Program-made: the position numbers and the translations under genes
Source: Polyangiaceae bacterium
GTDB taxonomy: Bacteria > Myxococcota_A > Polyangia > Polyangiales > Polyangiaceae
DNA: 64,000 nt
Direction: 5' to 3'
Assembly (NCBI GenBank): GCA_015075635.1
Contig: JABTUA010000002.1
Location: 806,001-870,000 of the forward strand
Notes under the pieces: generated by a model
Told to the model about the DNA's origin: nothing
The model's database searches: none
Seen by the model: the letters and a program-made list of their open reading frames with translations, nothing else
In this document: positions 49,131 through 60,320 of the stretch, piece by piece
How positions within the stretch are numbered: position 1 is the stretch's first letter
Layout: each line of letters begins with the position of its first letter

Positions 49131-49136
49131 AGGATA
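49131..49136 (-). promoter_or_regulatory. TATCCT -10-like box, likely leaderless start
   Basis: On the minus strand TATCCT ends 7 nt before the ATG at 49123 and would drive the three-gene lipoprotein operon. Confidence 0.5.
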
Positions 49137-49216
49137 CACTCGTAACGTATGCGCAACGAGCCCCTCTCGACGCGCGCCTTCGGTCTTCGCCCGACCCGCG
49201 CCGGGAGCCACGGCAG

Positions 49217-49281
49217 GAGCCCCATCATGCGCCAGAGCCGCTGCTCGACAGCAGCTGATGGTGGGCGAGAAGGCGGGTTAG
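49217..49281 (+). pseudogene. Decayed 3' end of an O-methyltransferase gene
   Basis: The sequence matches two pieces of the 3' end of the gene at 44488-45465: the piece coding SPTMRQSR and the piece coding the QQLMVG end. About 40 bp between the pieces are missing, and there is an additional 4-bp deletion. It ends in TAG where the intact gene has TGA. It is a paralog remnant, not a gene. Confidence 0.8.
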
Positions 49282-49523
49282 CCCGCGCCGAGCTTGGTGA
49301 CCAGCGCACGCTCGACCTCCCGGCGGGCCTCGGGTGAGAGCGGCGCCGACGCCACGACCAGGTGCGGCGGCGTAGCCCGCGCTGTGCAGCTCGCCGCGTC
49401 GAGAGCGGATCCGGCACTCGTGCCGCAGGTCCAAGAGGTCGGCGTTGCGCAGAGAGTCCGGCGTCAGACCATCAGCTCCGAGAGCTGGGCTCCGAGCACC
49501 TCGTCGCGGCGTCGGTCGAGCAT
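49278..49523 (-). pseudogene. Decayed minus-strand gene fragment
   Basis: Coding-like segments appear in different minus-strand frames: MLDRRRDEVLGAQLSELMV followed by a stop, DLLDLRHECRIRSRRGELHS in a second frame, and APLSPEARREVERALVTKLG ending at TAA in a third. This fits a frameshifted gene end. The family is not recognised. With the adjacent methyltransferase remnant it makes 49140-49530 a decay zone. Confidence 0.5.
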
Positions 49524-49592
49524 CACGCGATTGACAATTCAGTCGTCCGTTTGGCACTCTGGCGTGTCGGGTCGCGAGTGAAAGGGAACGAC

Positions 49593-51347
49593 ATGCAGGT
49601 TTCGCGGTGGACCATTGCTTCGTTGCTGGTGGGCTGGTGCTGGCTGACGAGCTGCGGCTCGAGCGACTCGGGCGAGGGCTCGAACAAGCCCCCGGGGCCG
49701 GATGCCTCGACGTCGGACACCGGCAGCGACGCGCCGCAGGGCTGTACGGGCAACCAGGATTGCGCGGGAAACGCCGGCACGACGATCTGCGACGTCGCGA
49801 CCGGCAAGTGCGTGGAGTGCCTCCCCGGCAACGACGTCTGCCCCGCCTCCGAGCACTGCGACTCCGCGACCTCGAAGTGCGTGTCGGGCTGCAAGAGCGA
49901 CGAGGGCTGCGCTGGCCAGACGGGCAAGCACTGCGACGTCTCGGCCCACGCCTGCGTCGAGTGTACGGCCGACTCGCACTGCAGCGCAGGCCAGAAGTGC
50001 ACGGCGAACAAGTGCGTCGAGACCTGCGGCGACGGGGGCGCGTGCAGCAACGGGCTCACGTGCTGCGGCGGCGTCTGCGCCGACCCACAGACCGACGTCG
50101 CGCACTGCGGCGCTTGTGGGAACGCCTGCTCGGTTCCGGCCAACGCCGCCTCCGCCACCTGCGCCGCGGGCCAGTGCGGCTTCCTGTGCGATTCGACCCA
50201 CCTCGACTGCGACCAGACCGCATCCAACGGCTGTGAGGTCCAGCCGGCCGACGACACCGCCAACTGTGGCGCTTGCGGGAACGCCTGCTCGGTTCCGGCC
50301 AACGCCGCGTCCCCTACCTGCGCCGCGGGCCAGTGCGGCTTCTCGTGCGATTCGACCCACCTCGACTGCGACCAGACGGCATCCAACGGCTGCGAGACCA
50401 ATCCGTCGGTGAACGTCGCGAACTGCGGCTCCTGTGGCACTGCGTGCATGGCGGGAGGCGTTTGTGCCAATGGCACGTGCGCGTGTCCCCTCGGGACCGC
50501 GTTGTGCTCCGGCGCGTGCGTGTCGCTCAACTCGGACCCCGCGAACTGCGGCGCCTGCGGCAACGCTTGTCCGAGCGGTAACGTCTGCGTCGCCGGCGCG
50601 TGCAAGACGTCTTGCCCCACGGGCACCACGCTGTGCGCTGGAAAGTGCGTGCTGCTAGGCATCGACAACGCGCACTGCGGCGCCTGCAACAACGCTTGCG
50701 CTGCCGAGACGGCTTGCAGCGGCGGTGCGTGCGTGCCGTTGGTCGGCACTTCGAACGCCGGTTGCGCGGACGGACAGCGCGAGGGATTCACCGACACCAC
50801 GGCTTACCCTGACATCGCAGCCTGCGCGGGTGGGTGGACGCTCCCTGGGATTTTCCCGCCCCCACTGCACTCGGGTGCCTCGGCCTGCGTCGGAAACGGC
50901 GACGACTCCACGAGCAACCCCGGTGGGACCGGCTGCTCCTCCGTGGATCTCTGCGCTCCGGGCTGGCACGTGTGCCGCGGCGGCGACATCCTGCCGCGCA
51001 CGAACAACGCCGGGTGCGCGTCCGGCGGCTTGCCGGCGGGCTCCTTCTTCGCCGCCTCGGTGTCTGGCACCGGATGCGGCCAGTGTGCGCTGCTCTCCGG
51101 CACGGTCACGACCGGGTGCGGACCGAACACCTGCACGGGAAATTGCCTGGAGGACCCGACGTTGAACAACGACTTCTTCGGCTGCGGCACGGTCGGGGCG
51201 GCGGCGAACTGCGCCGGACTCAATCGGTTCTCCAACAACGACTGCGCTTCGCTGCCCGCCCCGTGGGTATGCAACGGGGCGGTCATGGAGAGCATCACGG
51301 TGACGAAGGCCGGTGCGGCGTCCGGCGGCGTGCTCTGCTGTCGTTGA
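49593..51347 (+). CDS. MXAN_6577-like Cys-rich lipoprotein with large C-terminal domain
   Basis: The 584-residue protein has lipobox LTSCGSS and a linker, then about ten Cys-rich repeats (CGACGNACSVPANAAS, CGSCGTACMAGGVCANGTCA, CGACGNACPSGNVCVAGACK). The C-terminal domain of about 190 residues (GFTDTTAYPDIAACAGGWTL, GWHVCRGGDILPRTNN, NCAGLNRFSNNDCASLPAPW) holds another dozen cysteines and Trp residues and looks like a discrete adhesin or lectin-like fold. Two repeats are almost identical at the DNA level (period 159 bp). An AAAGGGA Shine-Dalgarno sequence fixes the ATG. Confidence 0.85.
   Translation: MQVSRWTIASLLVGWCWLTSCGSSDSGEGSNKPPGPDASTSDTGSDAPQGCTGNQDCAGNAGTTICDVATGKCVECLPGNDVCPASEHCDSATSKCVSGCKSDEGCAGQTGKHCDVSAHACVECTADSHCSAGQKCTANKCVETCGDGGACSNGLTCCGGVCADPQTDVAHCGACGNACSVPANAASATCAAGQCGFLCDSTHLDCDQTASNGCEVQPADDTANCGACGNACSVPANAASPTCAAGQCGFSCDSTHLDCDQTASNGCETNPSVNVANCGSCGTACMAGGVCANGTCACPLGTALCSGACVSLNSDPANCGACGNACPSGNVCVAGACKTSCPTGTTLCAGKCVLLGIDNAHCGACNNACAAETACSGGACVPLVGTSNAGCADGQREGFTDTTAYPDIAACAGGWTLPGIFPPPLHSGASACVGNGDDSTSNPGGTGCSSVDLCAPGWHVCRGGDILPRTNNAGCASGGLPAGSFFAASVSGTGCGQCALLSGTVTTGCGPNTCTGNCLEDPTLNNDFFGCGTVGAAANCAGLNRFSNNDCASLPAPWVCNGAVMESITVTKAGAASGGVLCCR
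50108..50400 (+). repeat. Internal 159-bp period duplication in the Cys-rich lipoprotein gene
   Basis: The segments from about 50108 and 50267 are nearly identical over about 130 bp and encode CGACGNACSVPANAAS to DSTHLDCDQTASNGCE twice. They differ at only a few bases, so the duplication looks recent. Confidence 0.8.
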
Positions 51348-51379
51348 CCCGCGAGTGTGGCGGAGCAGCGAAGGCCGAG

Positions 51380-53302
51380 TCAGTCCTTCTTCGGCCCTTC
51401 GTCGTAGCCGCGCGGGCGGTACTTCTTCTCGATGCCGCCGTGCTCGGCGCCGCGCTGCACGATCTCGGTGGCGAAGTAGGCGAGCCACGAGCCCGGGTGC
51501 GCCTCGGCCATTTCCAGCAGCTCGTCGTGGCGGCTCTCGATCGCCTTGTGGTCCCAGAGGCACTGCAAGCCGAGCGCGAGCAGGTTCGGATCGTTGGGCC
51601 CGAGCTCGAAGCCGACCTTGTAGTGCGGCCAGGCCTCTTCGGCCCGGTTCATCCGGCACAGCGTGTCGCCGTAGTACACGTGGGCCATCGGCCACTGCGG
51701 AGCCAGGCGCTTGGCCTCGCTGTTGATGGCCAGGCGCTTCGGCAAGTCACCATTGTGAGCGCCGACCATGACGGAGTAGTTCAGGTGCGCCTTGGCGCTG
51801 TTCGGAACGGAGCGCTGAGTCGCGCGCCAGAAGGTCAGATCGCTGGTGTAGTCGAGGGCGTGCCAGCGGGCCTTGACCGCCTGGAAGCCGAAGAAGCACG
51901 CGATGAAGATGACGACCGCGCGGCGCCAGGCGGGTCGGGCGAGCGCGAGCGCGAACGTCGCGCCGATGACCAGCGACGTGCCGACCACCGGCAAGTACCA
52001 GAAGCGCTCCGCGCGCACCGTCGGCAGGAGCACGGGGATGTTGGAGTGCGGGAAATAGGCGATCGGCACCCACATCAGGCCGACGGCGAGGAGCAGGCTG
52101 GGCCAGAGCGCCGCGGTGGGGAGCTCGGCGCCTTCGCGCCGCGCGCGCCGCTCCTTCCACCACGCGCGGAGCCACAGCACCGCCGCGGCGAGGGGCGGAG
52201 CCACCATCCCGAGCCCTCCCAGCACGCTCTGGGGAAACACCACCTTGGGCGGCACCGGCTCCTGCGGGAACGAGTAGTCGCCGGAGAGCGTCCAAGGGAA
52301 GACGACCTGCCCGAGCCCGCGGAAGTACACGCGCAACGCGCCGGCGACGCGGTGCGGGAAGTCGGCGTTCACCAGCGGATTGTTGATGGGATCCTTCGGC
52401 ATGCGCGGTTGCTGGAACCAGCGCATGAAGCCGTGGAGCGCGCGTTTCCCGAAGGGCTCCGTGGCGGCCAACGGCTCGGCCAGATCCGCCGGCAGGGTGA
52501 TCGGGAAGAACTTGCGACGGAAATAGGTATACGCGACCAGCGCCCCGGCGGCGGCGGCGAGCGCGCCGAGACCGCGCGCGAAGCGCCACGGGCGCCCCGG
52601 GTGGAACGCCGGCGCCCAGACCAGCGCTGCGAACGCGACCAGCGGCACCGCGACGATCACGCTCTCCTTGCTGAACAAGCCCAGGCTCACCGCGCCGAAC
52701 ACCCCGAGTGGCATCAGCCAGAGCGGCAAGCGCAACGCGGCGAGCGCGAGCAGCACACCGAGACCCCCGAGCACGTCCGCGATGCCGACCACGCCGGTCA
52801 CCGCCTCGGTGATCACGGCGCTCGCCACGAAGGCTCCGCCCACGAGCCACGAAACGTCGCGCTTGCGCGTCAGGGCGAAGCACAGGCTCGCGAGCACGGC
52901 GCCGTTGACGGCGTGCAAGACCACGTTCACCCAGTGGTGCAGCCACGGCAGCTTGCTCAGGTGCCAGAGCAGCCGCCAGATGATGTTGGGGATGGGTCGA
53001 TACGAGCCGATCGTGCGCTCCGGCGTCAGGCCCCAGAAGTCGCGCTTCCACACGTCCCAGAACGGGATCTTGTTGCCGTTGACGTAGGGGTTGGCGAGCA
53101 GCGCCTCTTGTTCGTCGAAGATGTAGTTCGAAGCGGGGCTGCGCACGAACAGGAGCGCCGACACCGCGAGCGCCGGCGTGAACGCGATCCAGAAGGTCGG
53201 ATCTTGCTCGCGGAAGTAGCGAACGATCCACGCGGGCGCGCGCCGCCACCAGGCTGGTCGCGGCTCGGGCGCGAGGGCCGGCGGAGCCGCGGGCGGCTCC
53301 AC
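51380..53302 (-). CDS. TMTC-like GT-C glycosyltransferase with TPR tail
   Basis: The 640-residue protein has about ten membrane helices. The first periplasmic loop carries NYIFDEQEALLANPYVNG (acidic GT-C motif), then DFWGLTPERTIGSYRPIPNI and HHWVNVVLHAVNGAVLASL. This series (D-E, DFWG, SYRP, H-x-x-N-x-x-LH) matches TMTC-type O-mannosyltransferases. The C-terminal 130 residues are TPR-like (AKAHLNYSVMVGAHNGDLPK, AWPHYKVGFELGPNDPNLLA). It would transfer a sugar from a polyprenyl-phosphate donor onto exported proteins. The GTG at 53302 lies 14 bp after the stop of the reductase gene. Confidence 0.82.
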   Translation of the reverse strand: MEPPAAPPALAPEPRPAWWRRAPAWIVRYFREQDPTFWIAFTPALAVSALLFVRSPASNYIFDEQEALLANPYVNGNKIPFWDVWKRDFWGLTPERTIGSYRPIPNIIWRLLWHLSKLPWLHHWVNVVLHAVNGAVLASLCFALTRKRDVSWLVGGAFVASAVITEAVTGVVGIADVLGGLGVLLALAALRLPLWLMPLGVFGAVSLGLFSKESVIVAVPLVAFAALVWAPAFHPGRPWRFARGLGALAAAAGALVAYTYFRRKFFPITLPADLAEPLAATEPFGKRALHGFMRWFQQPRMPKDPINNPLVNADFPHRVAGALRVYFRGLGQVVFPWTLSGDYSFPQEPVPPKVVFPQSVLGGLGMVAPPLAAAVLWLRAWWKERRARREGAELPTAALWPSLLLAVGLMWVPIAYFPHSNIPVLLPTVRAERFWYLPVVGTSLVIGATFALALARPAWRRAVVIFIACFFGFQAVKARWHALDYTSDLTFWRATQRSVPNSAKAHLNYSVMVGAHNGDLPKRLAINSEAKRLAPQWPMAHVYYGDTLCRMNRAEEAWPHYKVGFELGPNDPNLLALGLQCLWDHKAIESRHDELLEMAEAHPGSWLAYFATEIVQRGAEHGGIEKKYRPRGYDEGPKKD

Positions 53303-53316
53303 GGGCGAGGCCTCGC

Positions 53317-54126
53317 TCAGGATTTCTTCGGGTCCTCGATCGGCCACACGTCGCCCCAGAGCGAGCTCCCGCCGTCGATGTAGTACGTGGAGCCGGTAAC
53401 GAAGTCGTTGGCGTCGCTCGCCAGGAACACCACCACGCGGCTCACCTCCTCGACGGTGCCGAGGCGCTTGAGCGGCGTGGCGCGGCGCGCGAGCTCGAGG
53501 GTCTCTTCCCCGTACTGGCGCGTGCCGCTCGAGCGGATGGTGCCCGGCGCGCAAGCATTCACCCGGATGCCGAAGCGCGCCCACTCCACGGCCAGGGTCT
53601 TGGTCATGTTCTCGACGCCGGCCCGGGCGGCGCCGGTGTGCACCATGCCGGGGAAGCCCCGGGCGATGTTGGCGATGACGTTGACGATGCGCCCGCGCTC
53701 CTTGGGAATCATCGCGGCGTTCGCCGTGGCCAGCGTCATGTAGAATAGGCCGTTCAGGTTGTTCTTGATCACGGCCTCGAAGCCGCGGGCGCTCAGATTC
53801 TGCGCCGGGCTCGGGAACTGACCGCCGGCGTTGTTGACCAGGACGTCCACTCGACCGAAGGCGTCGAGCACGTTCTTCACGAACGCCTCGCAGGCCTCCG
53901 CATCGCGCACGTCGAGGGGGAAGCCGATGGCCTCCGCCCCAGCGTCGCGGAGCTCGGCGAGGCCCGCGTCCAGGTTGTCCTGCTTGCGGCTGCCGATGGC
54001 GACCTTGGCGCCCAGGTAGGCGAGCTCCTTGGCGACCTCGAGCCCGATGCCGGTGCCGCCGCCGGTGACGATGGCGACCTGGCCCGCGAACAGGCCCGGC
54101 GCGAAGATGCTTCGGCTCGCGATCAC
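53317..54126 (-). CDS. PECR-like trans-2-enoyl-CoA reductase (SDR)
   Basis: The 269-residue SDR has the nucleotide-binding TGGGTGIG near residue 22 and NNAGGQFPSPAQNLSARGF. In place of the usual Y-x-x-x-K active site it carries VHTGAARAGVENMTKTLAVE, which is characteristic of peroxisomal-type trans-2-enoyl-CoA reductase and 2,4-dienoyl-CoA reductase relatives. It probably reduces enoyl- or dienoyl-CoA with NADPH in fatty-acid metabolism. The start is GTG 54126. The downstream glycosyltransferase is likely co-transcribed, although no functional link is obvious. Confidence 0.88.
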   Translation of the reverse strand: MIASRSIFAPGLFAGQVAIVTGGGTGIGLEVAKELAYLGAKVAIGSRKQDNLDAGLAELRDAGAEAIGFPLDVRDAEACEAFVKNVLDAFGRVDVLVNNAGGQFPSPAQNLSARGFEAVIKNNLNGLFYMTLATANAAMIPKERGRIVNVIANIARGFPGMVHTGAARAGVENMTKTLAVEWARFGIRVNACAPGTIRSSGTRQYGEETLELARRATPLKRLGTVEEVSRVVVFLASDANDFVTGSTYYIDGGSSLWGDVWPIEDPKKS

Positions 54127-54195
54127 GGCCGCATCGATTACACCGAACCGCGCTCGGACGCCACAGCGAGCACGGGCAGGGGCCCGCGGAAATCG

Positions 54196-56142
54196 TCAGC
54201 GCCCGAGCACCGCGTCGAGGGTCTCGAGCAGGCGCTGCTCGGGCACCGGCTTCTCGAGCACCGCGTCCGCTCCTTCGAGGTTCGACGGGTAGCCGCTGAA
54301 GCAGATGATCTTGAGCTCGGGGGCGAGCCCCCGGAGCGCCCGCAGCGCAGCGCGGCCCGCGAGCCTCGGCATGGACTGGTCGAGCAGCACCACGCGATAG
54401 CGACCGATGTCCTCGCGCACGCGCTCGATGGCGTCGATGCCGTCGGCCGCCGTGTCCACGAGGTACCCCGCGGCGCCCAGCATGTGCGTCATCAGCTCGC
54501 GGATCATGGGCTCGTCGTCCACGACCAGCACACGCTCGCCACGCCCGCTGCGCGGCGGCACGCTGAGCGCCGAGCCGCGGCTCGGCCTGGTCTCCGGCTC
54601 GGCGGGCAAGAACAGGTGGACGCGCGTGCCCATGCCAGAGGTGGACTGCACCTCCACTCTGCCGCCGTGCTCGCGCACGATGGCGTAGGTGGTGGCGAGG
54701 CCGAGACCCGTGCCCTTGCCGGGCTCTTTCGTCGTGAAGAACGGCTCGAACACCCGGCGCCGAACCTCTTCCGTCATACCGCAGCCGTTGTCGGCGATCG
54801 AGATGCGCACCTCACGCCGGCCTTCAGTGTCGCCTCGCGAGCTCTCCACGGCGACGTGGATCTCGGCGGACCGTCCCTCGACCGACTCGAAGGCATCCCT
54901 CGAGTTGATCAGGACGTTGAGCACTGCCTGCTCGATCTGCCCGGCGTCGCAGCGGACGGCCGGCAGATCCGGCTCGATGTGCACCTCGAGGGTGAGCTCG
55001 TTGCCGAAGGTCGTGCGGCTCATCTCCACGGTGCGCTGCACGACGCCGCCGACGTCCTCGATGTGGCGGCTGGTGTCCCGGGTGCGCCCGGAGAAGACCA
55101 TGAGCTGTCGCACCATTTGCGCGGCTTTGAGCGCCGACTGCTGCCCGTCGCGCAGCACGGTCTCGATGTCTCCGCTGCTCTTCTTGGCCGCGAGCTCCAT
55201 GCTGGACAGCATCACCGTCAGCATGTTGTTGAAGTTGTGGGCGATGCCTGCGGCGAGCTGGCCGACCGCCTCCATCTTCTGCGCCTGAAGGAGCTGTTCC
55301 TGCAACAGGTGCCGGTCGGTGACGTCGAGCACGCCGCCTTGGAGCCTCGCCGGCTGGCCGTGGATGTCGAGCTCCACGCGGCCCTTGCACATGACCCAGC
55401 GCACCTCGCCGCTCGGCCGCACCAGCCGATGCTCCATGTCGTCGAACTGACCGCCGCCGACGGCGCGGCCAACGGTCGCCTCGACCCGCTCGCGGTCGGC
55501 GGGATGGATCAGCTCGAGGTAGGCGCCGAAGGACGCCGGAGGCTGGTCCACGCCGAAGATGGCGCAGGTCGCCGCGTCCCAGTGCAGGGCGTCGCCCTCG
55601 CGCTGCCAGCTCCAGAGCCCCACACCGGAGGCCGAGATGGCGAGCTCGAGCTTCTCGCGGTTTTCGAGCAGCCCCTCCTGCGCGTCCATCAGCGCCGTGA
55701 TGTCCGTGGCGATCATCACCAGCGACTCGACCTCGTCACCGCGCTTGAGCGGGGCGAGGCGCGTCAGGTAGCGCGCCGGTTTCTCGTAGGCGCCCACGGC
55801 AACCGTCTCGTAGGAGTCCGGCTGACCCGTCTTCACCACGCGCTCGATGGTCGCGCGGGCGGTCTCCTGGTAGGCCGGGGCGATGAACGAGTAGATGCTC
55901 TCGCCGGCGACATCCGTCACTCCGAGGCCAGGGGCGACGCGGTTGATGAAGTGGATGATGCCGTCGGGGCTGAGCTTGACGACGAAGTCGGGGACGGTGT
56001 CCAGGATCGAGCGCAAGAGGACCTCGGCGAAGCGCGTCGCGGAGATCTGAGCCTCCAGCTCGGCTCGGCGTGCCTCCAGGCGGCGCACCTGCTCCTCGAG
56101 CTCTTCGATGCGCGTGGTCGCGTTCCGGGAGTCCACCAGCAT
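54196..56142 (-). CDS. PAS-PAS hybrid histidine kinase with receiver
   Basis: The 648-residue cytosolic protein starts with a coiled coil (IEELEEQVRRLEARRAELEA), then PAS 1 (about 40-150), PAS 2 (about 165-285, with the PAC motif GVLDVTDRHLLQ), and an HWE/HisKA-type dimerisation helix with phospho-accepting His in GIAHNFNNML. The HATPase_c domain shows N (AVLNVLINSRDAF), G1 (IADNGCGM), F (VFEPFFTTKEPGKGTGLGL) and G2 motifs. The C-terminal receiver domain has VLVVDDEPM, the Asp in VVLLDQSMP and the Lys in LEKPV. A TATGCT box lies 2 nt before the ATG but 8 nt before the in-frame GTG at 56136, so the GTG may be the true start. Confidence 0.92.
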   Translation of the reverse strand: MLVDSRNATTRIEELEEQVRRLEARRAELEAQISATRFAEVLLRSILDTVPDFVVKLSPDGIIHFINRVAPGLGVTDVAGESIYSFIAPAYQETARATIERVVKTGQPDSYETVAVGAYEKPARYLTRLAPLKRGDEVESLVMIATDITALMDAQEGLLENREKLELAISASGVGLWSWQREGDALHWDAATCAIFGVDQPPASFGAYLELIHPADRERVEATVGRAVGGGQFDDMEHRLVRPSGEVRWVMCKGRVELDIHGQPARLQGGVLDVTDRHLLQEQLLQAQKMEAVGQLAAGIAHNFNNMLTVMLSSMELAAKKSSGDIETVLRDGQQSALKAAQMVRQLMVFSGRTRDTSRHIEDVGGVVQRTVEMSRTTFGNELTLEVHIEPDLPAVRCDAGQIEQAVLNVLINSRDAFESVEGRSAEIHVAVESSRGDTEGRREVRISIADNGCGMTEEVRRRVFEPFFTTKEPGKGTGLGLATTYAIVREHGGRVEVQSTSGMGTRVHLFLPAEPETRPSRGSALSVPPRSGRGERVLVVDDEPMIRELMTHMLGAAGYLVDTAADGIDAIERVREDIGRYRVVLLDQSMPRLAGRAALRALRGLAPELKIICFSGYPSNLEGADAVLEKPVPEQRLLETLDAVLGR

Positions 56143-56144
56143 CG

Positions 56145-56150
56145 AGCATA
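56145..56150 (-). promoter_or_regulatory. TATGCT -10-like box before the histidine kinase
   Basis: On the minus strand TATGCT ends 2 nt before the ATG at 56142. If it is the real -10 box, transcription would start at or after the ATG, and the GTG at 56136 (8 nt away) would be the leaderless start. Confidence 0.4.
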
Positions 56151-56204
56151 CACAGAACGGCGGGGGCTCGCGACGGGGACCCCCCGGTGCTACGAATTCG
56201 CCCC

Positions 56205-56924
56205 ATGGCCATGGTCGACGTCGCCGCGCTCCTGAACGCCGTTTCCGGTGCCTCGCCGGGGGCCATCGTGAAGCGAGCGCTCGAAGAGCATGGTGCGGAC
56301 GTCGCCATCAGTTTCAGCGGCGCGGAGGACGTGCTCCTGATCGAGCTCGCCAAGCAGGCGGAGCTCCCGTTCCGGGTGTTCAGCCTGGACACGGGGAGGC
56401 TGCACCCGGAGACCTACCGCTTCTTCGACCAAGTCGAGAAGCACTACGGCCTCCGCATCGAGTACTGCTTCCCGGAGGGCGCCCTGATCCAGGAGCTGGT
56501 CCGCAAGAGAGGCCTCTTCTCGTTCTACGAGGACGGCCACACCGAGTGCTGCAACCTGCGCAAGGTCGAGCCGCTCCGGCGGCAGCTCGCCACGCTGGGG
56601 GCCTGGATCACCGGCCAGCGCAAGGACCAGAGCCCGACCCGCGCCGACCTGCCGGTGGTGCAGACCGATCCGACCTTCCGCGGCAAGGGCGGCGCCCCGC
56701 TCGTCAAGTACAACCCCCTCGCGGACGTGACGCTCGACTACGTGTGGGCGAGCATCCAGGGCTTCGGGGTGCCCCACAACGAGCTCCACGCCCGAGGGAT
56801 GGTGAGCATCGGCTGCGAGCCCTGTACCCGCCCGATCCTGCCCGGCCAGCACGAGCGCGAGGGGCGCTGGTGGTGGGAGCGCGCGAGCGACAAGGAGTGC
56901 GGGCTCCACCAGAAGAAGAGCTGA
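56205..56924 (+). CDS. cysH: Adenylyl-sulfate reductase (CysH type, [4Fe-4S])
   Basis: The 239-residue enzyme reduces APS to sulfite with thioredoxin in assimilatory sulfate reduction. Visible motifs are ISFSGAEDVLLIELAKQ (PP-loop like), SLDTGRLHPETY, GQRKDQSPTR, the iron-sulfur cysteine pairs TECCNLRK and GCEPCTRP, and the catalytic KECGLH at the C-terminus. The CC...CxxC set marks APS rather than PAPS specificity. uvrA follows after 6 bp. ATG 56205 or 56211 may be the start. No other sulfate-assimilation gene is adjacent. Confidence 0.93.
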   Translation: MAMVDVAALLNAVSGASPGAIVKRALEEHGADVAISFSGAEDVLLIELAKQAELPFRVFSLDTGRLHPETYRFFDQVEKHYGLRIEYCFPEGALIQELVRKRGLFSFYEDGHTECCNLRKVEPLRRQLATLGAWITGQRKDQSPTRADLPVVQTDPTFRGKGGAPLVKYNPLADVTLDYVWASIQGFGVPHNELHARGMVSIGCEPCTRPILPGQHEREGRWWWERASDKECGLHQKKS

Positions 56925-56930
56925 GCCCAA

Positions 56931-59756
<2,826 letters not shown>

Positions 59757-59757
59757 A

Positions 59758-60084
59758 GTGGACCCCGAGCTCATGAACCTGGCGCTCGATCTCGCGCTGG
59801 CCTGGGGCCCGGACTTCCTCCAGCCCACCCAGGGTCGCCTCGCCCTGCTGCGCCCCGAGCTCTGCCAGGACGAGCTCGACCGCTACGACGACATCGCTCG
59901 GGACGCGATGAACACGGGGCACTCCATCGTGCAGAACCTCGCCCTCGAGCGCGGCCTGAACGATCCGAGCGTCCCCGCCGAGGCAAAGGCGCTGGTGGCA
60001 GAGCAGCTCCCCTGGGTGTCGAGCGAGAACCTCGCGCGCATCGTGTCGCAGGGGATGTACTTCGCCTGGAAGGACGGGGCGTGA
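59758..60084 (+). CDS. Small hypothetical helical protein
   Basis: The 108-residue protein starts with GTG 1 bp after the uvrA stop. It is acidic and helical (MNLALDLALAWGPDFLQPTQ, ELDRYDDIARDAMNTGHSIV) with no recognisable motif. Its close spacing suggests co-translation with uvrA. I do not recognise a family. Confidence 0.65.
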   Translation: MDPELMNLALDLALAWGPDFLQPTQGRLALLRPELCQDELDRYDDIARDAMNTGHSIVQNLALERGLNDPSVPAEAKALVAEQLPWVSSENLARIVSQGMYFAWKDGA

Positions 60085-60314
60085 GCGCGCCCACCGCCCG
60101 CGGCAGGCGCCTGCATCCTGGCCGACGACGAGCCAAATTCAGTGTGCTGCACGGCAAGGTCGTCACCCTGAACGGCGAGCTCAGCCGCCGGCCAATGCCG
60201 CGCATCGATCAGATCGCCCTGAAGGCGAAGCGAGATCTGACGGACGCCTTCGTGCTCCTCGTGCGGGAGGTCGCCGACGACGTCGGCTCGACGGTCGTAC
60301 CGTGCGCGGAGTGA
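60081..60314 (+). CDS. Small basic hypothetical protein
   Basis: The 77-residue frame starts with GTG overlapping the previous stop (GTGA) and has a basic N-terminus (RGRRLHPGRRRAKF) followed by a helical half (QIALKAKRDLTDAFVLLVRE). The coupling argues for a gene, but the composition is unremarkable and I see no motif. Confidence 0.45.
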   Translation: MSAPTARGRRLHPGRRRAKFSVLHGKVVTLNGELSRRPMPRIDQIALKAKRDLTDAFVLLVREVADDVGSTVVPCAE

Positions 60315-60320
60315 GCTCGC

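Noticed and set aside
49531..49553. Sigma-70 promoter (TTGACA at 49531) for the Cys-rich lipoprotein
   Set aside because: The -35-like hexamer is perfect, but there is no acceptable -10 box at 16-18 bp spacing, so it was not listed as a promoter.
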